Shown piece by piece: positions 45,539 to 53,136 of a stretch of 64,000 bases of DNA. The translations under genes and the position numbers were made by a program. Every line of letters begins with the position of its first letter. Positions within the stretch are counted from its first letter, which is position 1. The stretch is from Oscillospiraceae bacterium MB24-C1 (GTDB lineage: Bacteria; Bacillota; Clostridia; Oscillospirales; Ruminococcaceae): contig CP133187.1 of the NCBI GenBank assembly GCA_030913685.1, forward strand, positions 2,174,001 to 2,238,000, written 5' to 3'. The notes under the pieces were generated by a model that was given only the letters and a program-made list of their open reading frames with translations, was not told the DNA's origin and searched no databases.

Positions 45539-46801
45539 TTGGAACGCGTTATACTCCATTCGGATCTCAATAACTTCTACGCTTCAGTTGAGTTGCTATA
45601 CCGCCCTGAACTGCGAGATAAACCGGTAGCCGTCTCAGGTGATGCCGAGCAGCGCCACGGCATTATTCTAACGGCAAATCGCCTTGCTAAAAGCAGGGGC
45701 GTTAAGACTGGCCAGGCGATCTGGCAAGCTCGACAGACATGTCCCAACCTCGTGACGCTTCCACCGAACTACAATAAGTACATTCGCTTTTCACATATGG
45801 CACGCAAAATTTATCTGGATTACACTGACAAGGTGGAGCCGTTCGGGATAGATGAATGTTGGCTGGACGTCAGCGGCAGCGTCGGCCTGTTTGGTAGCGG
45901 AGAAGAAATAGCTAATACCATACGTCATCGCATTCTAAACGAGCTGGGCATCACGGCCTCTGTCGGCGTCAGCTTTAATAAGGTGTTTGCGAAGTTGGGT
46001 AGCGATTATAAAAAACCTGACGCCACAACCGTTATCCGAAAGGAAAACGTTCAGTCTATCGTCTGGTCACTGCCTGCAAAAGATCTTCTTTATGTCGGTA
46101 GTGCCACTGCACGGAAGCTCTACGACGTCGGTATTCACACTATCGGCCAGCTGGCCGAGGCAGACCTGAAAATGCTAGAACTGCGATTTGGCAAATGGGG
46201 CATCATGCTTTGGCGGTTTGCAAACGGCTATGATACTTCTCCCGTCGCTACTTACGGCGACGAGTGCCTGATCAAGAGCATTGGTAACAGCGCCACCACG
46301 CCGCGCGATCTGGTCAACGACGAGGATGTTAAATTGATGCTTTATGTCCTGTCAGACAGCGTAGCAGAGCGTATGCGGGATAACGGCTTTCTGGGGCGCG
46401 TCGTGTCCATATCAGTGCGGGACTGCAAGCTACGTTCCTTCACGCGGCAATGCACATTGGAGCATGCCACCTGTCTGACGGAGGAAATCTCCAACGCGGC
46501 CTTTGCCTTATTTCAAAGACACTACCACTGGGAAGAACCCATTCGCTCTATCGGTGTCAACGTATCGGATTTTTCTCATAAAAATGAAGTCATCCAGCTG
46601 GATATGTTCTGTGACTGGCAAAAACGAGAAGAAAAGCAGAAGCTCGAGCTAACGGTAGACTGGCTGCGCCGGCGGTATGGTCATAATTGCGTGCGGCGCG
46701 GAATCGTGATGGCTGACAAAGATTTCGCACACATGAATCCCAAGGGTGAGAATACCATCCACCCGACAGGATATCTTAATGGAGGAGGCAGCATTTCATG
46801 A
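45539..46801 (+). CDS. Y-family DNA polymerase (DinB/UmuC type)
   Basis: 420 residues. It copies past DNA lesions. The catalytic palm motifs are HSDLNNFYASVE at the N-terminus and PFGIDECWLDVSG with the second acidic pair. The thumb and little-finger region with ITASVGVSFNKVFAKLGSDY and helix-hairpin-helix segments follows. I prefer the TTG at 45539, eight bases after GAGGTG, because the family starts at this point; the GTG at 45530 lies inside the ribosome site. First gene of a three-gene SOS operon. Confidence 0.9.
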   Translation: MERVILHSDLNNFYASVELLYRPELRDKPVAVSGDAEQRHGIILTANRLAKSRGVKTGQAIWQARQTCPNLVTLPPNYNKYIRFSHMARKIYLDYTDKVEPFGIDECWLDVSGSVGLFGSGEEIANTIRHRILNELGITASVGVSFNKVFAKLGSDYKKPDATTVIRKENVQSIVWSLPAKDLLYVGSATARKLYDVGIHTIGQLAEADLKMLELRFGKWGIMLWRFANGYDTSPVATYGDECLIKSIGNSATTPRDLVNDEDVKLMLYVLSDSVAERMRDNGFLGRVVSISVRDCKLRSFTRQCTLEHATCLTEEISNAAFALFQRHYHWEEPIRSIGVNVSDFSHKNEVIQLDMFCDWQKREEKQKLELTVDWLRRRYGHNCVRRGIVMADKDFAHMNPKGENTIHPTGYLNGGGSIS

Positions 46802-47040
46802 GGCGGGTTGACGTAGAAGTGTTGGCAAAATATCAGCTAGACGGCAAGATCATCCCTGTTTCAGTCAAATGGGATGACGGCCGCACGTTTGAAATAGATC
46901 AGGTGCTGGACATTCGGCCGGCCGCATCGACAAAGGTCGGTGGCGCGGGCATCCGGTATCTGGTACGGATAGGGCGCACGCGTACCTATCTGTTCCTTGA
47001 GGAAAGTAATTGGTTTGTGGAGGCTAAAGATGTGCGGTAG
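46798..47040 (+). CDS. small protein of the SOS operon, unknown function
   Basis: 80 residues, beta-rich (PVSVKWDDGRTFEIDQVLDI), with no membrane segment. Its ATG overlaps the polymerase stop (ATGA) and its end overlaps the start of the SRAP gene by 11 bases. It is therefore translationally coupled to both neighbours and probably serves the same damage response. Confidence 0.75.
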   Translation: MRRVDVEVLAKYQLDGKIIPVSVKWDDGRTFEIDQVLDIRPAASTKVGGAGIRYLVRIGRTRTYLFLEESNWFVEAKDVR

Positions 47041-47593
47041 ATATAGCGTTTATGTGGACGATGATCCTGGCATTCGCGATATTATAGAGCAGGTGCAGAA
47101 GCTACATCCGGCAGTGAAAACCGGCGAAGTTTTCCCCACGGATTTAGCCCCGGTACTCATAGCTGGGAATAACGGTGGTCACCTGGCCACCGCAATGCCC
47201 TGGGGATTCCCAGCATGGAAAGGCACACGACCGATCATTAATGCGCGGTCTGAAACCGCAGCGGAAAAGAGAACATTTCAGTCTGGCCTTGAAAAAAAGC
47301 GGTGTGTCATTCCTTCCACTGGCTATTTTGAATGGAACAAGGAAAAGCGAAAGTTCATCTTCCGGATGCCGGATTCAGCGACGGTGTATTTAGCTGGCAT
47401 CTGGAACAATTACGGCGATGAACAAAGATTTTGTATTCTGACACGCGCCGCAGAACAATCCATCGCGGAGATTCATGAGCGAATGCCGGTGATCTTAAAG
47501 CCTAATGAACTTGATTTGTGGATTCATGACCGCAGAGCAGCTGAGCTGCTTATGCGTGGAGATCCACCGGTATTGGAATATAAAACGGCATAA
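47030..47593 (+). CDS. SOS response-associated peptidase (SRAP, YedK/HMCES family)
   Basis: 187 residues. It crosslinks to abasic sites in single-stranded DNA through its second residue. The start must be MCGRYS so that Cys2 becomes N-terminal, which fixes the ATG at 47030 and rejects the upstream frame start. The conserved segments PMPWGF-like (TAMPWGFPAWKG), NARSETAAEK, CVIPSTGYFEWNK and HERMPVIL are all present. Last gene of the LexA-controlled operon; single-stranded DNA produced by conjugation would give it substrate. Confidence 0.93.
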   Translation: MCGRYSVYVDDDPGIRDIIEQVQKLHPAVKTGEVFPTDLAPVLIAGNNGGHLATAMPWGFPAWKGTRPIINARSETAAEKRTFQSGLEKKRCVIPSTGYFEWNKEKRKFIFRMPDSATVYLAGIWNNYGDEQRFCILTRAAEQSIAEIHERMPVILKPNELDLWIHDRRAAELLMRGDPPVLEYKTA

Positions 47594-47596
47594 TGA

Positions 47597-47633
47597 AAAG
47601 TGGTAGTGCTTACGCACTGCCACTTTCGTTTTT
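47597..47633 (+). terminator. terminator of the SOS operon
   Basis: AAGTGGTAGTGC and GCACTGCCACTT pair around TTAC (one G-T pair) and are followed by TCGTTTTTG. Confidence 0.85.
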
Positions 47634-47652
47634 GCTAGGGGGTATAAAAAGC

Positions 47653-47938
47653 GCCTGATCGGCAGCAACCTGAAGAACTGCGTTACCCGACCTTGCGCTG
47701 GCATATAAAAACTTTTATCAAAGCCTAGGACTGTACATTTCTTCCCGGATGGGGTAAAGCCATCGTGCCGACGAACTCAAAAAGCTGATTTTAAAGTTTT
47801 GAGATTCCTCTTCCCGACTTAGTTTACCCCATCCTTTCAAAACGTAAAGTCTGCTTCGCACTTTGACACAACTTTTTATATTCTACGCCGGGGCAAGGCC
47901 GAAAAGCACGTGCCTCGAATCTAAAAAGCTGATCAAAA
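47653..47938 (+). ncRNA. structured leader RNA repeat, copy 1
   Basis: About 286 bases, also found at 49717-50009 and 52462-52756. Conserved pairings are a long-range helix between CCTTGCGCTGGC (47690 region) and GCCGGGGCAAGG (47887 region), an inner stem GGATGGGGTAAA with TTTACCCCATCC, a CTCAAAA/TTTTGAG stem, and a small AAAGT-CTGCTTCGC-ACTTT hairpin. No long frame is shared between copies. It sits in the 555-base gap ahead of the 48149 gene. Confidence 0.7.
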
Positions 47939-47989
47939 GAATACGGGATCATGAAAGGGTTGATGACCGTTTTTAACAAGGCTAAAAGC

Positions 47990-48015
47990 CAAAATCCCAA
48001 ACGATTGCGAATTTG
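47990..48015. repeat. 26-bp palindromic repeat, copy 4
   Basis: CAAAATCCCAAACGATTG then CGAATTTG, about 50 bases after the end of leader RNA copy 1. Confidence 0.85.
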
Positions 48016-48148
48016 AATTCGGAGCTAAAAAAGCCGCCCTCACTACACCATATAGCAAGGACGGCAAGCCAACACCTGAAGCTACTACACAACATGGGCG
48101 GCTACTTAATTATAGCAGACCGCCCCAAACATTGAAAGGGGCCTATAA

Positions 48149-49306
48149 ATGATGATTACCACACTTGAACAAAATGCACGTAGAGCAAAAGAGGCTAACA
48201 GCTTTAGCAATTATCGGGCTGGCAGCGCAACTGCTGAATACAATGAATATTGCAAGAGAGCCGAAGATATAGCAAGCTGGGCAAAAGAAAGACTTGCAAA
48301 GAACGGCGCACCAGCTGAGCGGTCCGAACGGGTTGACTACCTTTTAACACTTTACAAAACAAAAAAGTTGTCCTGGCTCAACGAATTGTATGTAGTGCGC
48401 GCCCGCGTTCCTTCCGTTATGATTGCAGGGCCAGCCAATTTCCCGGTACGTGCAAAGCAGAAACAGATAGCACGCGAAAATTCAATAATGGAGCAGAACC
48501 CCGAGTCAATTCTAGACGAAATCCGCGGCATAGGGCATAATGCAAAGACGATTTACAGCGACGACCAAAACGCTGTTGAACGCATAAAAGCAAAAATCGA
48601 ATCATTAAAGGGTATGCCCGACCCATATGGAAATAAAGCCGCCGAAATTCGCCGCCTTAAAGAGCGTCTGTTACAGCTTGCACCCGAGGAATTTGCAGAA
48701 CAACAAGCCCATACTACTGTGAACGGCGTAAAATCCTATGATGAAATTGTCGCATTATGGGACTCCGGGGAGCTGAAAAAATCAACTTTTGTTTCATCAT
48801 ACGACCCCGCGCCGCGTTGGTATTTTTACCTTTACATTGACTTTTATAACGGCAAGCGTCATTACAAAGAGCTTTTGAGTATCGAGGTTGACGAAACCGG
48901 CGAAAACATGAGGCGGTACAACCACGAAAATCGCGAAACCGAGTCAATACCACTTACAGACACGCTGAAATATAGTCTTATCATTTCCAAGGTCAGAGGT
49001 AGTGGAAACAAGGCTGTAATTTATCAGCACTTAAAGAGCCTCGCGCCCAAAGCCCAGTCAAAAACCGCCGAGGAACAAGGCAAAATTGAAAACGCCTCTA
49101 ATACAGTAACCATCAACGGAGAAACTGCGAAGGTTGTTAGAAACAAAGAAAAAATGCGATTGCAGTTAACTTTCGAGGGCAAGCCGGACGATACAACCCG
49201 TAAAAAGTTAAAATCAAATGGTTTCCGCTGGGCACCATCGTGCATGGCATGGCAAAGGCTGCTAAACGCTAATGCTGAATGGTCACTAAAGATAATATCC
49301 GATTAA
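48149..49306 (+). CDS. ICE accessory protein, unknown function
   Basis: 385 residues. The N-terminal third is helical and charged. A beta block follows in the middle (PRWYFYLYIDFYNGKRHYKE). The C-terminus has FEGKPDDTTRKKLKSNGFRW followed by W-x-x-x-x-N, a pattern seen at the end of many ICE and phage proteins such as DUF3560-like ones. ATG after AAAGGGG. It is preceded by the structured leader RNA and a 26-bp palindrome. No catalytic motif seen. Confidence 0.7.
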   Translation: MMITTLEQNARRAKEANSFSNYRAGSATAEYNEYCKRAEDIASWAKERLAKNGAPAERSERVDYLLTLYKTKKLSWLNELYVVRARVPSVMIAGPANFPVRAKQKQIARENSIMEQNPESILDEIRGIGHNAKTIYSDDQNAVERIKAKIESLKGMPDPYGNKAAEIRRLKERLLQLAPEEFAEQQAHTTVNGVKSYDEIVALWDSGELKKSTFVSSYDPAPRWYFYLYIDFYNGKRHYKELLSIEVDETGENMRRYNHENRETESIPLTDTLKYSLIISKVRGSGNKAVIYQHLKSLAPKAQSKTAEEQGKIENASNTVTINGETAKVVRNKEKMRLQLTFEGKPDDTTRKKLKSNGFRWAPSCMAWQRLLNANAEWSLKIISD

Positions 49307-49372
49307 TAACTAACGCAGATGACCGGCCCACACTGGGCCGGTCACAAGCCCAGCGGAAAGTGAGGGTAATAC

Positions 49373-49522
49373 GTGATTTATAACGTTTTTGTGGAAATGA
49401 CGTTCGAAGCAGATAATAAAGAAGAAGCAGTAGAAAAAGCAAATAGCGCACTATCGCTTATACCCAAGGGGAGCGACCCATTAAATTATAGCGTTTGCTA
49501 TATTGGATTACCCGAAAACTAG
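49373..49522 (+). CDS. small protein of 49 residues
   Basis: A GTG start eight bases after GAGGG opens MIYNVFVEMTFEADNKEEAV and ends at TAG 49520-49522. The residue pattern (beta strand, amphipathic helix, beta strand) is protein-like. It lies 66 bases after the previous gene and is followed by a terminator. Unknown function. Confidence 0.55.
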   Translation: MIYNVFVEMTFEADNKEEAVEKANSALSLIPKGSDPLNYSVCYIGLPEN

Positions 49523-49588
49523 CAAAAAAGAAGATTCCAATTAAATGGATCATTCCTTGAGCAGGGCGAAAAAGTAGTTATGTAAATT

Positions 49589-49619
49589 AGCCCGTCAGAA
49601 TTGGCGGGCTTTCGCTTTT
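49589..49619 (+). terminator. terminator after the 49-residue gene
   Basis: AGCCCG (49589-49594) pairs with CGGGCT (49605-49610), followed by TTCGCTTTT. Confidence 0.75.
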
Positions 49620-49662
49620 GTCGGAATGTACCGAAGTAAAAATAAAACCGGCCTAAAGCGGT

Positions 49663-49688
49663 GGCCTCTGCGAAAGCAGAGGCCATTT
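49663..49688 (+). terminator. GAAA-tetraloop hairpin ahead of leader RNA copy 2
   Basis: The 9-bp stem GGCCTCTGC/GCAGAGGCC closes on a GAAA loop, then ATTTT. The same hairpin with a GGAA loop precedes copy 3 (52408-52433), so it belongs to the repeated unit. Confidence 0.75.
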
Positions 49689-49716
49689 TAAATGCTACAG
49701 GAAGCGCGCCCCGAAA

Positions 49717-50009
49717 GGGTGCTGCCTGATCGGCAGCACCCTGAAGAACTGCGTTGCCCGGCCTTGCGCCGGCATATAAAAACTTTTATCAAAGCATAGG
49801 ACTGTACATTTCTTCCCGGATGGGGTAACAACGTCGCGCCGACGAACTCAAAAAGCTGATTTTAAAGTTTTGAGATTCCTCTTCCCGCCTTAGTTTACCC
49901 CATCCTCTCAAAACGTAAAGTCTGCTTCGCACTTTGAAAAACTTTTTATATTCTATGCCGGGGCAAGGCCGAAAAGCACGTGCCTCCGAATCTAAAAAGC
50001 TAATCAAAG
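49717..50009 (+). ncRNA. structured leader RNA repeat, copy 2
   Basis: It starts with a 10-bp hairpin GGGTGCTGCC/GGCAGCACCC on TGATC. In copy 3 one inner pair of this hairpin is C-G instead of T-A, so pairing is kept. The long-range helix CGGCCTTGC-G-CCGGCATA with TATGCCGG-G-GCAAGGCCG has one G-G mismatch in an otherwise continuous 18-bp helix. It ends near AATCTAAAAAGCT, before a 26-bp palindrome and the 50102 gene. Confidence 0.75.
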
Positions 50010-50059
50010 AGACACGAATCGTGAAAAGGTTACTGACCTTTTTAGCAGGGCTGAAAGTC

Positions 50060-50085
50060 CAAAATCACAAACAGTTGCGAATTTG
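50060..50085. repeat. 26-bp palindromic repeat, copy 5 (divergent centre)
   Basis: CAAAATCACAAACAGTTG then CGAATTTG, followed at once by AAAGGGG, the ribosome site of the 50102 gene. Confidence 0.8.
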
Positions 50086-50101
50086 AAAGGGGCAAAAAGT
50101 A

Positions 50102-50422
50102 ATGAAAATTGATAAGTACGAACAGCTAACCCTTGACCTACAACACGCAGGGAGAACAGCGGCAATGCTCTTTGGGGATAGCGAGGATGGCGGCACTTGC
50201 AATTTCGATGCTATTACAATTACTCTCCCTCGTTGGAATGTCGGCAAGGTAAAAACGGCGGTCGAAGCGGCGGATATGAGTGCGTGGAAAAACGGCAGTT
50301 ACTATGTCGTAAACCCTCGCACAAGTGGGCAGGCGAACAGGCGCACAAGGATATGCGAAGCGATAAAAAAAGAGCTTAAAAGTAAGGGGTATGATGTCGG
50401 AATGTTCTACATGGTAGATTAG
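50102..50422 (+). CDS. small conserved ICE protein, unknown function
   Basis: 106 residues, soluble, starting MKIDKYEQLTLDLQHAGRTA. A helical N-terminus and a basic C-terminal helix (RRTRICEAIKKELKSKGYDV) are visible. The ribosome site follows directly after a 26-bp palindrome. No motif recognised. Confidence 0.7.
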   Translation: MKIDKYEQLTLDLQHAGRTAAMLFGDSEDGGTCNFDAITITLPRWNVGKVKTAVEAADMSAWKNGSYYVVNPRTSGQANRRTRICEAIKKELKSKGYDVGMFYMVD

Positions 50423-50430
50423 TGTGCTGT

Positions 50431-50456
50431 CAAAATCCCAAACGATTGCGAATTTG
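50431..50456. repeat. 26-bp palindromic repeat, copy 6
   Basis: CAAAATCCCAAACGATTG then CGAATTTG, with AAAGGAAG (the ribosome site of the 50473 gene) immediately after. Confidence 0.85.
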
Positions 50457-50472
50457 AAAGGAAGATATAAAT

Positions 50473-50799
50473 ATGTTAGAAAACGCTTTGCAGAGAATTG
50501 CCGCCCAGCAGGGCAAGGAGAACACCCCGATCTGGATGGTCGGGGAGCAACTCAAGGATATATGCCGCAATGAGCCGAGAAGCGCTGAACTTGTAGCGCA
50601 GGATTTAGATATACCAGAAATGAGCCTTGCGAACTGTGAAAAAAAGATCAAAGCTTATGCCGATAGCCACCGCCAAGGGAATTTTGCATGTGTCATTCCC
50701 TCGGTGGCCGAAAAAATAATCCGTGAGTTTTACGGCCTGACCGCCAAGCCGCCAGCGCAATCGACCAATACGGTCATTAGCCTACTCGATTTACTTTAA
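50473..50799 (+). CDS. pcfK: PcfK-like protein, AcrIIA9 (Cas9 inhibitor) family
   Basis: 108 residues. The segments VGEQLKDICRNEPRSAELVA, PEMSLANCEKKIKAYADSHR and FACVIPSVAEKIIREFYGL follow the pattern of PcfK-like proteins, the family from which anti-CRISPR AcrIIA9 was described. Members pair with PcfJ, as here (13 bases downstream). It might protect the ICE from type II CRISPR in a recipient. The family call is from remembered pattern, and inhibition of Cas9 by this member is inference. Confidence 0.75.
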   Translation: MLENALQRIAAQQGKENTPIWMVGEQLKDICRNEPRSAELVAQDLDIPEMSLANCEKKIKAYADSHRQGNFACVIPSVAEKIIREFYGLTAKPPAQSTNTVISLLDLL

Positions 50800-50811
50800 G
50801 GGGGATTTTAC

Positions 50812-52401
50812 ATGCTAACACAACATCAAATAGACGAAATGATTCAAGGTTGGCCGGAACTGCCCGCCGACATTGAGCAACAACTGCGAGACATTGCCCT
50901 GCCGCACAGCCGTTATCTGTTCTACCGCCGAGGTAAGGCGGTAGACAACCTGGGGGATGTGGTTTGTGACATAAAACCCACGGCTTATTATGGCTTTTGC
51001 ACCCATTGTCAAACACAGTCGCAACTGGAATGTTCGCCAGAACATAATAAACCCTATAACTGCCCGGTCTGCGGATCAGTCTGCATCGCCAAAAAATACG
51101 GATTAGGGACAACGCGCTTATTTGAAAGCGGCAACCTCAATGTTTTGCAGGCGGCTGACAACAAGCTATATATACGACAACTGCATGCCTACCTCGATTA
51201 TCGGAAAGACAAGCTGCATCCCACATTTAAATATTACGATAGTGGTTATCGTTGGCTGCTATCGACCGATGGCTGCTATAAACTGTTAAAACAGGGTCGT
51301 TCTTGGGGACAGCAGAAAAGCTTTACCATAGATCATAACTGGGCGCCCTGCTCTGATATAAATGCAAAGTTGCTAAATAGCTCCTACTTAAAAAACAGCC
51401 ACGCAATGGAGTATTTGAGCATGACGCGCAATCAGCTTAACGAATTAATCCTATATGCAGCCGCCTACACCAAGCACCCTAATATTGAGAGTTTTGTAAA
51501 TGAACGATACTATGTGTTTGCCAAAGAGTATGTCAAAGGTGAACGCTCAGTTATGAACAGAATAGTCAACTGGAAGAAAACACGACCTCACGAAATGCTG
51601 CGCATACAAAAAGAGGAATTGCCAGAATTTATGCGACTGTTCCGCAGTAGACCGGAAATGGCTTTGTGTTATCAGCGTGTACGATTAGCAGGACAGCATC
51701 TAACCGATTCGCAGCTGCATACGCTGGCCGAACTATGGCACTCAGCATTCAAGGAGCGCCCCGTTCGGGAGGGCATTAAAGATGGAAGGATTTTAAAGAT
51801 GCTTAATTATTTACAGCGGCAGTATAAGGTAGCCGTACAAAAATACCCGGGGCAGCACCACAGCCTAAATAGTATGGTGACAGTTTGGCGCGATTATCTT
51901 GATGAATGCACCGTATTGGAATATGACCTGACTAAAGACAGCATATATTATCCGTCAGATCTTATTAAGCAGCACAACCGTACAATGAAGCTTATTAAGA
52001 TAAAATCGGACGAATTAAGCTGTAAAAGGGCGGCGGCGCGGGTGAAAAAGCTTAGCTGGATGACATTTGAAAAAGACGGGTTATTGATACGTCCGGCCGA
52101 GAGTGCCAACGCGTTAGCTTACGAGGGCAAGGCGCTTGACCATTGCGTAGCCACTTATTCGGATAGGCACATCAGCGGCAAGACGGCAATATTTTTCATC
52201 CGACAAAACAATCAGCCGGACACATCATATTTCACGCTGGAGCTTAACGAAAAAGACTTTTTCGTTAAGCAAAACAGAGGATACCGCAACTGTGCCCCAC
52301 CCGAAGATGTGAAAGCCTTTGTCGAAGCATGGTTGCAATGGTTGCCAGTAGAGCGTAAGCGGCTAGACAGTCTAAAACGGAAAGTACTGAAAACGGCCTA
52401 A
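50812..52401 (+). CDS. pcfJ: PcfJ family conjugative-element protein
   Basis: 529 residues. A zinc-binding segment near residues 60-90 (FCTHCQTQ, then NCPVCGSVC) precedes a long helical middle. The C-terminal domain has the family hallmark ALDHCVATYSDRHISGKTAI and FFIRQNNQPDTSYFTLEL. PcfJ accompanies PcfK in pCF10 and many Firmicutes elements; its biochemical role is not established. ATG after AAGGGGG. Operon with pcfK. Confidence 0.85.
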   Translation: MLTQHQIDEMIQGWPELPADIEQQLRDIALPHSRYLFYRRGKAVDNLGDVVCDIKPTAYYGFCTHCQTQSQLECSPEHNKPYNCPVCGSVCIAKKYGLGTTRLFESGNLNVLQAADNKLYIRQLHAYLDYRKDKLHPTFKYYDSGYRWLLSTDGCYKLLKQGRSWGQQKSFTIDHNWAPCSDINAKLLNSSYLKNSHAMEYLSMTRNQLNELILYAAAYTKHPNIESFVNERYYVFAKEYVKGERSVMNRIVNWKKTRPHEMLRIQKEELPEFMRLFRSRPEMALCYQRVRLAGQHLTDSQLHTLAELWHSAFKERPVREGIKDGRILKMLNYLQRQYKVAVQKYPGQHHSLNSMVTVWRDYLDECTVLEYDLTKDSIYYPSDLIKQHNRTMKLIKIKSDELSCKRAAARVKKLSWMTFEKDGLLIRPAESANALAYEGKALDHCVATYSDRHISGKTAIFFIRQNNQPDTSYFTLELNEKDFFVKQNRGYRNCAPPEDVKAFVEAWLQWLPVERKRLDSLKRKVLKTA

Positions 52402-52407
52402 AGCGGT

Positions 52408-52433
52408 GGCCTCTGCGGAAGCAGAGGCCATTT
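52408..52433 (+). terminator. GGAA-tetraloop hairpin after pcfJ, ahead of leader RNA copy 3
   Basis: The GGCCTCTGC/GCAGAGGCC stem is identical to that at 49663 but with a GGAA loop; it begins six bases after the pcfJ stop and is followed by ATTTC. Confidence 0.75.
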
Positions 52434-52461
52434 CAAATGCTTCAGGAAGCGCGCCCCGAAA

Positions 52462-52756
52462 GGGTGCCGCCTGATCGGCGGCAATCTGAAGAAACTGCGT
52501 TGCCCGACCTTGCGCCGGCATATAAAAACTTTTGTCAAAGCCAGGGACTTTACATTTCTTCTCGGATGGGGTAAAGCCGTCGTGCCGACGAACTCAAAAA
52601 GCTGATCTTAAAGTTTTGAGATTCCTCTTCCCGACTTAGTTTACCCCATCCTCTCGAAACGATAAAGTCTGCTTCGCACTTTGACAAAACTTTTTATATT
52701 CTTACCGGGCAAGGCCGAAAAGCACGTGCCTCAGAATCTAAAAAGCTGATCAAAGA
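52462..52756 (+). ncRNA. structured leader RNA repeat, copy 3
   Basis: Same architecture as the other copies. The apical hairpin is GCCGCC/GGCGGC on TGATC, and the inner GGATGGGGTAAA/TTTACCCCATCC stem is kept. The 3' side is shorter (CTTACCGGGCAAGGCC). It runs straight into the AAGGGAGGTG ribosome site of a 38-residue gene rather than into a 26-bp palindrome. Confidence 0.7.
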
Positions 52757-52786
52757 GAAACGAAACCACGAAGGGAGGTGTTGCCA

Positions 52787-52903
52787 GTGCCAAGCAAAAA
52801 GAAAAAGCCTGCAAAGGCGGTCGATGTTCGCACCATCGTTTTTACCGCAATTGTAGACTTAATCGTAGGGCTTATATTGCTTATCCTCGATAGATACATA
52901 TAA
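52787..52903 (+). CDS. 38-residue single-span membrane peptide
   Basis: GTG start six bases after GGGAGGTG. It reads MPSKKKKPAKAVDVRT and then a hydrophobic helix VDLIVGLILLILD before RYI. The basic N-terminus with a single helix predicts N-in topology. Similar small basic one-span peptides are frequent in Clostridia phages and ICEs. Function unknown. Confidence 0.65.
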   Translation: MPSKKKKPAKAVDVRTIVFTAIVDLIVGLILLILDRYI

Positions 52904-52975
52904 GCCAAAACCGTATCATGTGGGTGGATTCACTATCCACCCATATGATACCAAATAATCAGAGGGGTGTCAATT

Positions 52976-53065
52976 ATGTATTTCAAACTTGGTTTTTATT
53001 TTATCACCATTGGCATTGCCAAGCTGCTTTTTGCGTCCATTGATGCATCTGATCGGCGGCTGTGA
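52976..53065 (+). CDS. 29-residue hydrophobic peptide
   Basis: ATG seven bases after GAGGGGTG. The frame MYFKLGFYFITIGIAKLLFA is a hydrophobic helix followed by a polar end (SIDASDRRL). The ribosome site and composition favour translation, but the length leaves room for doubt. Confidence 0.45.
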   Translation: MYFKLGFYFITIGIAKLLFASIDASDRRL

Positions 53066-53078
53066 TTTCCATAGCCGC

Positions 53079-53104
53079 CAAAATCCCAAACGATTGAGAA
53101 TTTG
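53079..53104. repeat. 26-bp palindromic repeat, copy 7
   Basis: CAAAATCCCAAACGATTG then AGAATTTG, ahead of the ribosome site of the 53137 gene. Confidence 0.85.
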
Positions 53105-53136
53105 AAAAACTGGAAATTGAAAGGAAATAATATATT

